NCBI GenBank assembly: GCA_910890315.1
Contig: CAJVGD010000014.1
Location: forward strand, 558,001 to 622,000
Origin: Serendipita indica DSM 11827
Lineage: Eukaryota; Basidiomycota; Agaricomycetes; Sebacinales; Serendipitaceae
Direction: 5' to 3'
Length of the DNA stretch: 64,000 bases
In this document: one piece after another, positions 10,795-22,000 of the stretch
Layout: each line of letters starts with the position of its first letter
Position numbering within the stretch: position 1 is the first letter of the stretch
The notes under the pieces: model-generated
The model's database searches: none
Told to the model about the DNA's origin: nothing
What the model saw: the letters and a program-made list of their open reading frames with translations, nothing else
Program-made: the position numbers and the translations under genes

Positions 10795-13389
10795 ATGTCT
10801 GAAATCCTTAAACCAGCATCATCTTTGGGTAGCATCATCACTTCAATGCCAACCGCACTCTCCATTGCGCCAAATGCGGCCACAGAGCCTATGGATATCG
10901 TTCAGGAGGGTAATAGGGTCTTCAACAGTGGCATACGCACTCTGCTCATTATAACCACGCAGGATGGCTGCTCAAGAAGAAGCGAAAGAAACTTCAAGGT
11001 GCCTCTGGCCCAAGGATGGGGCGGAACTGTGCTCATTTCTTGCAGGCTATGCTCGGAGATACTTTACACTAACATCTAATGGAATACTTTCCTATTCATT
11101 ACGACAAGGAGACGAGATCCGGGACCAACTTCATCTCATCAACGCCGTGTTCAGTTCTTCGCCTTCGCAGCGATCCATTCACGTCGATTCTGGTATCTCT
11201 ACATTTCATCTTCGTGCCCTTACGGAAACGGATTATGAGAAATGGATGTCTGCACTGCGGTATGTTTTCTCTTGTGAAGTGCTCTTCTTCGGAAATGGAT
11301 ATCCTACAGGCAGTTCATTACCATGCCTCGACCGATGAGTGCCATGGATGGCACTTTGCGACATTCGACAAATTATGCCCGGACTGTCAACTTTTCCATT
11401 GGCCATGCGACAAAGATGAACGCACTACTAGATGATATGGAAAAGGTGAAGTGCATAGTTCGTGTGGTCAATACTAACATGAGCTTAGACACTCCACGAT
11501 CTCCAAGATGCTGCGCAAGCACTTCATGATCAAAGCGTTGCCTCTGTGCGCAGCAAACGTGAACATCCAAAAGAGGGGTCGAAAGAGGCCGGGTTCCTTG
11601 GAATATTTGGAAAGCCAAAGGGTGAGTGACATTTCGTATTCTCGCTCGTTGTTGATCTCGACAGTGTCCAAGCCCAAGCCGGCGGAGGAACATGAGGATA
11701 CTGGGTCCGTCAAGAGCTCTAACAAGCCACGGGAATCAGAAGAGCACATTCCGCAATCCCTTCCTGGGATTTTGACTGGTCTTGCGCGGCTGCAACGACA
11801 GCATACTCAAGTCGTTGGAACGTTCAACGCGCTCCTTCATCTGGATAGCCTCACGAGCCCAGTGAGGGCAACCTCACCTCCTCCTGTGCATCCAGAATGG
11901 GTGTCGGTCCGTGTGCCGAGTCGAGCAGGGACGACAAGGAGGACCATGTCCGTAGGAACGACGAGTGACGAGAGTGTGCAATGGTTCGATGCAGACGATG
12001 GACCTGAAGAGTATGTTCTAGAAGAACCAGAGGCAGAGAACGAGGTAGAGGACGCAAAGATGCAGATTGTTTCGGACAGCGAGACTGAAGAGGATAAACC
12101 GCCACCACCGCAATCTTCAGGGGACGAGGAAATCGTACCAGTGAAGCCACCAATTAAACGACGAACTCGTCTACCGGCGCCGGTCACCGGCGACGAGTTG
12201 TCGCTTTTGGGCGTCTTGCGCAAGAACGTGGGCAAGGTATGCGGTATAGCTACCCGGTCGACCAAGCTGACTTTGTTGCAGGATCTTAGTCAGATCACCA
12301 TGCCTATTGGATTCAATGAGCCCATTTCCATCTTACAGCGTCTGGCCGAAGATCTCGAGTACAGCGAGTTGCTCGACCAAGCTGTGGCCACCGACGACCC
12401 GATCGAACGAATGTGTCTCGTTGGCGCATTTGCCGTGTCTGGTTATGCGTGCACACGTCTGCGTGCTGCACGGAAGCCGTCTAACCCAATGCTGGGCGAG
12501 ACGTTTGAGGACTCGCGGTTCAACTTTATTGCGGAAAAGGTTTCGCACAATCCACCCGTCATGGCATGTCATGCCAGTGGTTCTGGATGGACATATGACG
12601 CTGTCACGCAGGCTAAGCAGAAATTCTGGGGACGATCGTTGGAAATCATCCCAATGGGAACAACGCGGCTAAAGATTCTCGATGACGTCTATTCATGGTA
12701 CGCATTTCTCTCCCTCGTCTATGAATGGATCATTGACACCTAGATGTAGGCAGAAGCCGTCATCGTTTATGCGCAACATTGTCGCAGGTACAAAATACCT
12801 CGAGCATGTTGGACCGATGAAGATTATCAACGAGACTACGGGTGCCCGCTGCGAGATTGAGTTTAAAGAGAGCGGAATGTGGGGGTCGGCAAACGTCGTC
12901 AACGCAGCTGTTTATTTGAAACCACACTCGACGCATGTCGATGCCAAACTCGAAGGCAAATGGCATGAATCGCTCGCGCGTATCATGTCGCGCAACCACT
13001 TTGAAGTCGTCTGGCGCGCACACGATCTCCCACCGTACGCGCCAGAGTATTACGGGTTTACGTATTTCGCCATGACGCTCAACGAGCTCACGGACGATTT
13101 AAAGGTGTTGGACGCAGAGGGCATATGGGATGGTCAAACATATGTCCTGCCCGTGACGGATTCTCGATTCCGGCCCGATCAAAGGGCACTGGAAGAGGGT
13201 AGATTGGATGAAGCGGATGATTTGAAGATCAAGGTAGAAGAGATGCAGCGTGCGCGACGTAGGACTGGTAACGAGGTCCAGCCTCGATGGTTTCGCAAAG
13301 TCGGCGAAGAAGATACCGCATGGGAATATGCGGGTGGATATTGGGAGATGCGGGAAGAAGGATGGGGCAAGCAAGAGGCGTTGTGGTGA
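10795..13389 (+). CDS. OSH3: Oxysterol-binding protein, OSH3-type (PH + ORD)
   Basis: Lipid-exchange protein of membrane contact sites. Exons: 10795..10909, 10963..10998, 11046..11259, 11310..11445, 11489..11621, 11665..12236, 12282..12697, 12750..13389; 753 residues. An N-terminal PH domain is rebuilt across three exons (GWLLKKKRKKLQG, then YARRYFTL). A helical and acidic linker follows, then the ORD (LQRLAEDLEYSELLDQA near 12340). The family fingerprint EQVSHHPP reads EKVSHNPP here (near 12540): the second of two adjacent histidines, which in yeast Osh4 contact the PI4P head group, is asparagine. The intron at 12237-12281 is 45 nt without a stop; I remove it because the family reads GKDLS there. 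No ankyrin repeats or FFAT-like motif were noticed. Confidence 0.93.
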
Positions 13390-13902
13390 TTGTGATCTAG
13401 CTGTCAAGCCCTCGGGGCGATTAAATCTCTGGCCGTGGTCGTAAAGTCCACCAGACCGTCCAAGCATCCAGAAAGGATGTCAGAAAGGCCTTTTCACCTG
13501 TATTTAGACCTCCTGCGCTGCTGCCTATCGAGATGGCATAGCCACCTCGTCCCGACAGGACAAATGGGTGCCCTCCTTGCGTGTTTGGACGCTTTGTGCG
13601 CCAAATCTTACGCAAAAACTCCTTGGAGATACACATTGGAGTACTTGTGATAGCAGCGTGGGACAAGAACACAACAGATGAGATGACGTTTTTTGGACTA
13701 GGGCTGTCCAGCAAAACAGAGAAAAAACGCCCGAAGAGTGAGTTTCAAGAACGCTAGTCTCTCCCTCGGTTCCAGCTCAGGTCCAGAGAGAGCAGCTTCC
13801 TCGTTCACGAGGGCCAGGAAAGCGGACTGGGATGCCTGAGGTCCGAAGGGGATCCTCGCGTCCTCTCAACGCATCCGAGTGTAACAACACGAAGAAAAGC
13901 GC
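13390..13902. other. Intergenic region between convergent genes
   Basis: 513 bases between the OSH3 and MMTAG2-like stop codons. A 97-codon minus-strand frame (13421..13714) begins with ATG but has no recognisable domain and no partner exons, so it is not called. Probably two 3' UTRs. Confidence 0.5.
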
Positions 13903-14863
13903 TCACATCCTCATTTTTTCCCGCGCGGTTTCCTGACGGGTGAGATTGTCCTCCCATCGCCTCCGGTCGCGAGTGCGCTCGCGTTCCATATCTTCGACGG
14001 TGTAGTCTCTGTCCTCTTTCCCGTCGCGTTTAGAACTGCTCATCCACGGCCGGTCGTCCAAGGGTGTGAGGGAGCGCTTACGGCCCAGACTATCTCTCCT
14101 TCGATGCTTTGACTCTCGCTCGCCCCGACGTGGGCTTGCGCTCCTGGACCTTGTTCTCCCACCAGAGCGCTCACGACGATCGTAGCTGTGACGATGCCTG
14201 TCCCGACTGTAGTCCCTATCGTCGTCGTCGTTGCGATGTCGAGAGGACGAAGAGACGGCTTGCATGGCGCGTCGTTCGCGTTCTTCGCGCTTCCGTTCTT
14301 CTTTGAGACGTTTACGTTCGGCCTTGAGTCTTTTGCGTTCTTCTTTGCTCAGCTTTTTCTCTTCTTCATTGTTTTCATCTTCGTCGTCGTTTTGGTCTGG
14401 CTTGGGAGCGACGGGAATGGCGTTTGCACCGGTCGTCGACGTGTCTCCGGCGGGCTTTGAGGGACCGTAGCCACTGTGATTGTGAGTAGGTAGTTGTAGG
14501 AGATGCGAATGGAACGTACAGTGCAGCAGCCATGGCCTCTTTCTCCGCCTCTTTAATCTTCAATAGTTCTGCATTACGTTCGTCTTCTGGCTGCTTCTTG
14601 TCGCGATTGTACCAGTGGACATCCTTGTTCTTCTGCCATCTGCCTGTTGGTGCGTTGACAGAATGGCCAAGGTAGTGCTGTCCCGAGCCAATGCCAAGAT
14701 GTGATTATATAAAAGTATGACACGTCAGAGTCTACATCGACGAGAATTGAAGGCGAAAAAATGAAGAAAAAACACAAACCTCGCGATCTTTGTCTGCAGA
14801 GACATCTGACCACTTGAACTCGCCAGCGCCGCCTCTTGTACCTCCGCGGGTTGGCTCGAACAT
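13903..14863 (-). CDS. MMTAG2 (C1orf35)-like protein with RS-rich tail
   Basis: Exons 14780..14863, 14520..14677 and 13903..14473 give 270 residues. The N-terminus MFEPTRGGTRGGAGEFKW, followed by YLGHSVNAPTGRWQK and a Lys/Glu helix, is the signature of the multiple myeloma tumour-associated protein 2 family. These are small nuclear proteins linked to RNA processing, without known catalytic activity. The C-terminal half is a highly charged Lys/Glu coiled-coil-like stretch, then Arg/Ser/Asp repeats typical of RS-type splicing partners. The first intron is 102 nt, about twice the local norm; the second is 46 nt. The last codons overlap a possible GTGAGC donor, so an extra short 3' exon cannot be excluded. 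Confidence 0.85.
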
Positions 14864-15333
14864 GGTGCTGGCGTGGCAGAAACGGGGGGAATAGAGGCTA
14901 GAGGAGACAAGGAGCGTTGCAGGTGGTTCGACGCGTCGGGCACAGCACAGCGGTGGCTCTGCTGGTAGCAGCCCGTAAGGATTCCGGTGTGGCGGGGTAC
15001 AAGGTAGAGGGTCAGCAGCGGGTAACAAGTGGCAACTACACGCAGGTGGTGACGGTAACCACTGGATATTCGAAAAATCGCCAAAAATGGAGAAAAGTGT
15101 AGGAAAAGGGACAAAGGGCCGCTGGACCGCTTAGTCGTGGCCGGTTCATCCGCAAATGGGCGCCAGACTGGCTCGGGCACGTCAACAGTTGGCCGAGGGA
15201 ATTCAGTCGCTTTGTTGCTGACTAATCTGCCCAACTCCATCAGAGGCGTCGGGAATAGTGGCAGCAAGTCTTGTGGTACCTTTTGGCTGTCCATCCCATC
15301 TTTGCACTTGAACTCGCCCACAACTGGCTCAGT
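14864..15333. promoter_or_regulatory. Divergent intergenic region
   Basis: 470 bases between the start codons of the MMTAG2-like gene (minus) and the Zn2Cys6 factor (plus). Frames here are shadows. No distinct motif was recognised; by position it contains both promoters. Confidence 0.4.
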
Positions 15334-18300
15334 ATGGGTAAAGCCCAGCCTGTCGCCGTCAATGGCGTTCCTCCAGTCCTCAAGCGCAACATGGTGAGAG
15401 CAGGTTCATCAACTTTTAATACAAGGTCGACTCACATAGTTTCCGAAAGGCATGCCATCAGTGTCGAAAGCGCAAGCTTGCAAGTCGTCTCAAACTAGAC
15501 TACAATCCCAGTTTTCTAATCTAATCTCTCTAGAAATGCGACGCACAACGTCCTTGTTCGACTTGCAAACGCTCACATGCAAACGCGCTCGCCACCCAGA
15601 TGCCTGGCACAGATGTGCCCCCAGAGCCCGTGTGCACCTACGACGAGCTTCCAGAGCCAAAGGATCATGTCGAGAGAATGCCAGGAGATGGAGGCACCCG
15701 CGGCAGATACGAGCGGCTCGAGTCCCGCATTGGTGTGTCTCTACTCTACACGCTCGCTGCCATGCTTGCTTGCTCATAATCTACACATAGCTGAACTCGA
15801 AGCTCAACTCCGTGAACGAGAACAGCTGGACGCGTACACCTCACTCCGGGCACAGCTCAGTCCCCTTGGCCGGCTCTCCATCTCGGATCCGTTTGACCAG
15901 CTGTACCAACAACAACAGCTACCCAATCTCCCCTTTGATTCCAATAATGTTCTTTGGCCCAATTGGCCCGAAAGACTACCAGCGCCTCCGCTCCTGCACA
16001 ACCTCGCAGAAACGTTCTTCTCGTGTCATCCGCACGCCACGAGGTTATTGCATCGACCGACGTTCATGGCGTCCCTTGCACTCCCGCCCAATCACGCAGA
16101 TTTCCCGGCGCTCAGTCTCCTTCATGCCATCTGCGCGCTCGCAAGTCTCTGGAGCCCGCTCGTTGAGCGCAGAGATGTCCAAAAAAGTCCACAAGAGGGC
16201 GATAGCCCGGTCGGGCGTGGCGATTGGTTCGGCGAATTACATGCACGATGGAGTCGAGAAGAAGAGGAAAAGAATGCGACTGAGGGCACCAGTGTCTTTC
16301 AGGGTTTGCAATGTCGGTACTTTTTCCCATTTCTACACTTTTGCGGTCAACTGAATCAAACTCACCGCAGCCATCGTCGTCCTGACCTGGTACTATTACG
16401 CTCACGCACGTTGGGTCGAGGTCTGGTTGTATACCTCCAAGGCACTCCGTTATGCCGTCCCAATGGGCCTTAACACGACACCCACGCACGGTCCCCTTTT
16501 GCGTTCGTGGACGATGCCTTCCATTCTGGGCCCGCCCAAGAATGCAATCGAGTCGGAGATGCGACGGACGACGTTTTGGCTCGCATACTGCTACGAACGA
16601 TGGCAGGCGGCATCCACAGGATGGGCAATGGGTCTTGACGACGAGGATATTTCCCAAGTCTTGCCACTCCCCCTTGTTGACTTTGAACAGGGTCTCTCTA
16701 TCCTGCCAGAACTGAGGCAGAGGATCTCGACGCCGCGCATGCTGACGCTGCACATCCCAGAGCAGACAGACGCGTTTACTCTCTATGTCAAGGGCACAAT
16801 CTTGTTCAGTAAGGTCAAAAACTTTAACATTCGTTTCAAGAGCAAGTACTATTACGCCGTTGCATCCAACTCGGCCCACGGGGAACGATTTGCACCTTTT
16901 GGAGGAATGACCCATCCACCACCACAACCGCAACAACAGGTAGCGCTTGCACAACATCAGCAACAACAGCAGATGGAACAGGCTCAGGATGATGTCAAGG
17001 GTGAAGGCACAGCATCACCCGATGGATCCTCGAACAAGGACTTGCCATATCTTAACACATCTTACCAATCTAATTCGACCTCTACTCCCTCTGGTGGATA
17101 CGGATTTGGCATGGCGATGGGTATGGGATCCAGCTTCAGCCCAATCGGCATGGGACCTGGTCCTGAGAGGATTGATCCCGAGATACGCCTAGTTTCCGTG
17201 CCGTGGACGGGCTCATCGAGGGATTCAGGACCAGTTTCCCAAAGAACCTGAGGGATCCAGTTGCTGGAGGACGCGTCAATTCAGAGCTTTACGTGGCCTG
17301 CTTGGTGCCGCATGTGTACGTCTTTTCTTTTCTTTGTTCCCATCTTCCTTCCATCTTTCATTTGTGTGGGTGGGGGTCACCTTAGGCTGGATCCATCCCG
17401 TCTTGCCACTTACCGCCGCCGACGCAAGGTCAAGTCACACGCTCGCTCCCACGACGTCGTCCTTGATCCCTCTTCGCACGGCAATTTCCATAATTTTCTC
17501 ACATCAATTTTGACTCACCGACGCTGACATTTTTTTTGGCTCCATCCGATCACCTCGCAAACCGTGCCCTGGCTCGACGCTTCTCTTGCCACCCTTGTCG
17601 TCCGTGTATCGACTGCGATCATCAACCGCATCAATACGGATGATGAACCAAAATTTCGGCATCATTGTGGCTGGGAATATTCGGTCTACAGTGCGACCAT
17701 TCTCCTCCACGACCCTCACGCCGACCCTGCTGCTCCAACGTGTCGGTCAGCGGAAAAGCTGCTCATTGCAGCACGTGCAATCCTGGACCTCGTCTCCATT
17801 CTTTGCGCCACGTCCTTTGACATTACGTTGCTCGACCCCGTCGCTTCGTTTGCGTGGTTCCTCGCCGCACGTGTCTTTGTTCGTTTCCTTCGTGCACGGC
17901 TCGATGGACGAAGACATGCTGAAGCGGTTGTGCTGAGAAAGGAACTCGAGGTGATTCGGATCGCGCTCAAGAGGATGGGAGAGCGCGTTCCCTTGGGATG
18001 TGAGTCCACCCTGCGCTCTTGTCTCCTGATACTGATGCATCAATATAGATCGACAGAGTAAAATGCTTGATGATCTCTTGGCGAGTGAAGTCGGCAATGC
18101 CCTCGACACGCCGGCTGCGCATGCATTTGCCTTTGCCAATACGTCGCCTGATGGACAAACGACCACTCTTCCTCTTTCAAATAATGTCAACGCATCGCCT
18201 TCAGGTGGATTCAGCGCGGACACTGCATCGCTGTATGTCGCTGCAACGGCAGGCCATCGTGGATCGTTTTCCGCGCCAAACGGACATGTGGATTTATCCA

Positions 18301-18866
18301 TCGAGCATCTTGCTCCACAGAACCCATCTGGACTCGCAAGTCACCGCAACTCGTTTTCCGCCCAAGGCGGTTCGTCTGATCCCACCCGCGGAGAAGGGAG
18401 TGGAACCGCAAATGGTGGACTACCACTACCAGATGCCGCGAACACGAAGAACATGATGTTACATGATCTGCCACCCATGCTTCTTCCCGAATTGCATGGT
18501 TACGACCCGCTCCTCCCTCCATCCGCACCAGAATCCGCCACGGCGCTGCATACCCCATCATATACCTTTGGCGTCGCGGAGATTCACCAGAAGTTCCTCG
18601 AGAGCATGAAGTCGCAAGACGAGATCCTCGCCGCTGCCAACAGTGGTCCTAACGGGCTTAATGTAGGCGGTGGCGGCAGATTGGAAATGCTTCTCGGCGA
18701 GATGGTGGATGATGGCGACGAGGGTGTGTTTGGTGGTGTCGCTGGGATGGGTGTCCTCGGTGCTATGGGCGACTCGGGGATTGGAATCGGTGCCGGCGTC
18801 GGAGTGGCGGGAGCGGGGATTGGCTATGTGAATGACTATACGCTCGTTAATGGTGGCGCATGGTGA
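15334..18866 (+). CDS. Zn2Cys6 fungal transcription factor
   Basis: Binuclear zinc-cluster regulator with a fungal-specific transcription factor domain. Exons: 15334..15393, 15450..15479, 15534..15732, 15791..16312, 16371..17120, 17183..17315, 17692..17999, 18049..18866; frames close to 939 residues. The cluster MACHQCRKRKL|KCDAQRPCSTC is split by an intron with a GC donor (15480..15533, GCAAGT). The sixth cysteine follows the fifth by 22 residues, longer than the usual 6-8. A short coiled coil (RLESRIAELEAQLRERE) follows, then the middle domain (RRTTFWLAYCYERW). The tail is Gln-, Ser- and Gly-rich. The acceptor at 17182 is chosen by frame. The 376-nt intron 17316..17691 is exceptionally long here; removing it gives the family-like LVPHVATILLHDPHA. 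Confidence 0.9.
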
Positions 18867-19098
18867 CATCCATCCCCACTTCTCACTCTCTAATGCTCTC
18901 ATCGGACGCTGTCACTCCTATTTCGACTGAACTTCTTGGATACGGACAGTCGTCTCATAACTCTCGTTTCCGTTTACGGTATGACACCGCGGACGATCCG
19001 TATGTTACATTTATTTCGTTTGGACTTTCGTTTCTTTGTACATTTATTTGTATGATCGCCTATTCGCTCCCAAAAAATACCGCTTTCTTGCAGCTGGC

Positions 19099-22000
19099 CT
19101 AAGATGCCTCACGACTTCGTCGCAAATCTGGTCGACGCTTGGTGAGCACATCAAACGCTTCGAATGCACTCCTAAGTGCCACCATGCCAAAGCTGCACTG
19201 CGCCGTGCGCCAATCCTGCTCATCGGCTCTCTTGCTCTCATTGTACCCAGTAGAGTGCAACATTGAGCAATACCAAGCACAGAGTGCGCGAGCGAACCAG
19301 TCTCGAAGCGGATCCTCACGGCAACCCTGGAATGCGTGACGGACTTGGTCGACGAGCATACCCGCAACGTCGCGTACTTTGGAGGCCATGTCGTCTCGTC
19401 GCTTGGTTTGCGAAGACGCTTGGAGGATAGTCCCCATGACTACTTCTTCCTCTGTCAACGGGGTACGACCGATCGTGTATATTCTGCGTATGCTCTTCAG
19501 CTCCCGAGCATATTCGTAAAATGTACGCATGACTCGCTCCTTGTGTACCAAGGCATCTTGAATCGAGGGGCAATATGGTCTGCCGATGAAGAGGAGTGCG
19601 TGAGTGATCGGGTGCTCGACAGGGTCAAAGGTTGGGTCATAAACAATTTTGTCGCGTTCTGGTACCTCGCGAATGTGTTTAATCATTCTGTAGAGTACGC
19701 CGAGCGCCTTGGGTGACTCGTAGTAGCTTGTCTGATCATCGAACCTGGTTTCCTTGTGCTGAAAATCAGGAGTATACGGAAAATAACGCTTTGGGAGATC
19801 CTGGAATGAGACAGGTTTGCCTGATTTTGCAAAGTCGACCTGTGAATCGTTAGGTCAGGGAATTGGAATGGGCCAGGGATACTAACAGCCTTCGAGTGTA
19901 ACTCGGCCAGTTTAAGGCACTTTGGGTCATGCAAACCCGAGTTTGATTGATCAGCTTGAATTATATCAGGATGCTTCATTATCATGCTATCTGCAAGTAC
20001 TGACCCAGTATGAGATGCTGGATGGCCACGAGGCCCATCTTGTCAGAGTTAATGTACTCTACCACAAAGTCGGCAATGTCTTCGATAGTCGTAGGGCGTT
20101 CCAGGGTCAGTGTATCTTCCACTTCATACGATGCTGGCGGTCCGACTTCTAGCTTGAAGTCGGGTTTCTCCGGAATGATTTGGAACAAGTCCTGTATTGG
20201 CATCAGCAACGTTTCTCTTTCCGTACGAATAAACATACACCGTCTACATCGCCTCCCCCAAGCATACTGGCTGGAGGTCGAGCCCCTACCCAACCATTAG
20301 AACCGAGACATTGGTTGATGCGATAATCACACCTTTACAAGAGAATACGACTGCGTTGACAACCGGATGGTTGTAGTAAACCGAGCCCCTTGGTGGGTGT
20401 TTGGCCTTGAATTTTTGGACTATGGCTGGTCAGCCAAGTTCACGAGGCCTGGCGCACGCACCGTCTCCTGGATGAATCGAGGGGCTGCGCGTGATGTAAA
20501 CGTATCCTGGCTTTTCTGGGAACCATTTAGGTTCCCTGTCGCGCTCCTGTTTGCAAACTACACGAGTCAGAAGTGGCGCCAATAGGAGGAAAGCCAACGA
20601 CATACTATAAACCTCGTCGGCCTCCAGTTCCATATGTACATCGGGCACGCCAACGAGCGAGCAGCCAAAAGGTACAGGAATGCGCGCCTTGTACTTGAGT
20701 TCGCGGTCAATGTGCGCCTTTGCAACATCCAGACAACGCAACCAAAAGTCGTTGAATGGATGATCGTATTCCTGGAGCTTTACACGCGTGACCTCATACT
20801 TCTCCAGACTCCGTAGGATACGCGGGAGGTCAAATGGCAGGCCAAGCCGTCTTGATTCAAAAAACTCGGCGGCGCCCTCATCGATGCTAAGGAGTGTGCT
20901 GTTCATTTTACTCTGTGCATTGACGAGGAGACGCTTGAACCAGTCAATCTGGACGCCAAGGTGCTCCAGAATAGCAATAAGCGGTCTTTCACGACATTGA
21001 GTAATGGTCGGGACGAAAATGCAAGCTGACCTGTTCAAAAAGAGTTTGAGTGGGTGATCAAACTTGAATGCAATGTGCAATCCGTAGTCTTTGCTCTTGA
21101 ACTTGACCATAGACCTGTGAAGGACGACCTTTCGTCCCTCGAGAGTGGGATTAATTCCAAGTACGCCTTTTGCGCCCCCTAGAATGCGAATCAACCAAGT
21201 GCAAATCGAATGTCGCCAAATTTTTCATACCCAGTCGAACCTGCGGACAGAGTTAGTAGGGTATGAGGCTATAAATGCGACTCGCCTGGAACACCGCCGG
21301 CGCAGGGATGGGCAATGGGTTCACCCCCGGGTTAAGAGCCCTCCATATCTCGTCTCGAACGGCAAGAGACATGCATCCATAGCCGTCTGTAAACTCTGTG
21401 GCCGTCTTTGGTCCATCAGACTTAGTAAACTTTGGATCCACCATAATGTCCTCCTTGATTTCCACTTCATCTTCTTTGAGCTCGATAGCAGGTTCGGTGG
21501 TCGAGAACGCCTGTGCGAGTCGGGCACCGAATTTGGCAGGTTGTTTCTCCAACTTGAACTCCGCGGTATCGCCACCTTTCTGCAGTTCAATGTCCATGAT
21601 AAGGTTTCGAATAATCTCTGCATTGACCTGGTTGTTGTAGCGGTCCCGAAATGGCGCAACAAACCACATCTGAATGCGGATTAGAATTTATATTGGCATG
21701 ACCGCCTACGTACTGAGTGCTCTCTGAGACCAGAATTGCTGTATGCGAGAAAGTCAAAGTGTCGGCCACCAATGTCAAAGCCGTTCTTTAGGAAATTGCC
21801 CACTCGCTCCCTGACGAATGAGGTTCCGTCCACGTCACGATCCCATCGTATTTGTAAACGCTCTTCGTCTGTAAAGTTGACTCTGAGGAAGTGTTCTGAG
21901 TGTTCGACATATCTGAACAGAAAAACGTCGTGAGTTTCTTGTAAATTGGGGGGGGAAGTGACGTGCCGTCGGATTACTCCATTGGACTGGCCGTGATGGG

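Noticed and set aside
13421-13714. 97-codon minus-strand frame beginning with ATG between OSH3 and MMTAG2-like genes
   Set aside because: No recognisable domain, no splice-compatible neighbouring exon, and it lies where two 3' UTRs are expected.
14188-14460. Plus-strand frame with a hydrophobic Phe/Val/Leu-rich stretch resembling a membrane protein
   Set aside because: It is the antisense of the Lys/Glu/Arg-rich part of the MMTAG2-like gene; such charged coding sequence reads as hydrophobic on the opposite strand.
21913-21966. Reading through this 54-nt segment of the RdRP as coding
   Set aside because: It is in frame but inserts 18 residues into a conserved block. Removing it as a GC-AG intron gives VIRRYVEHSEHFLRVNF, as expected. 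Retention cannot be fully excluded without RNA.
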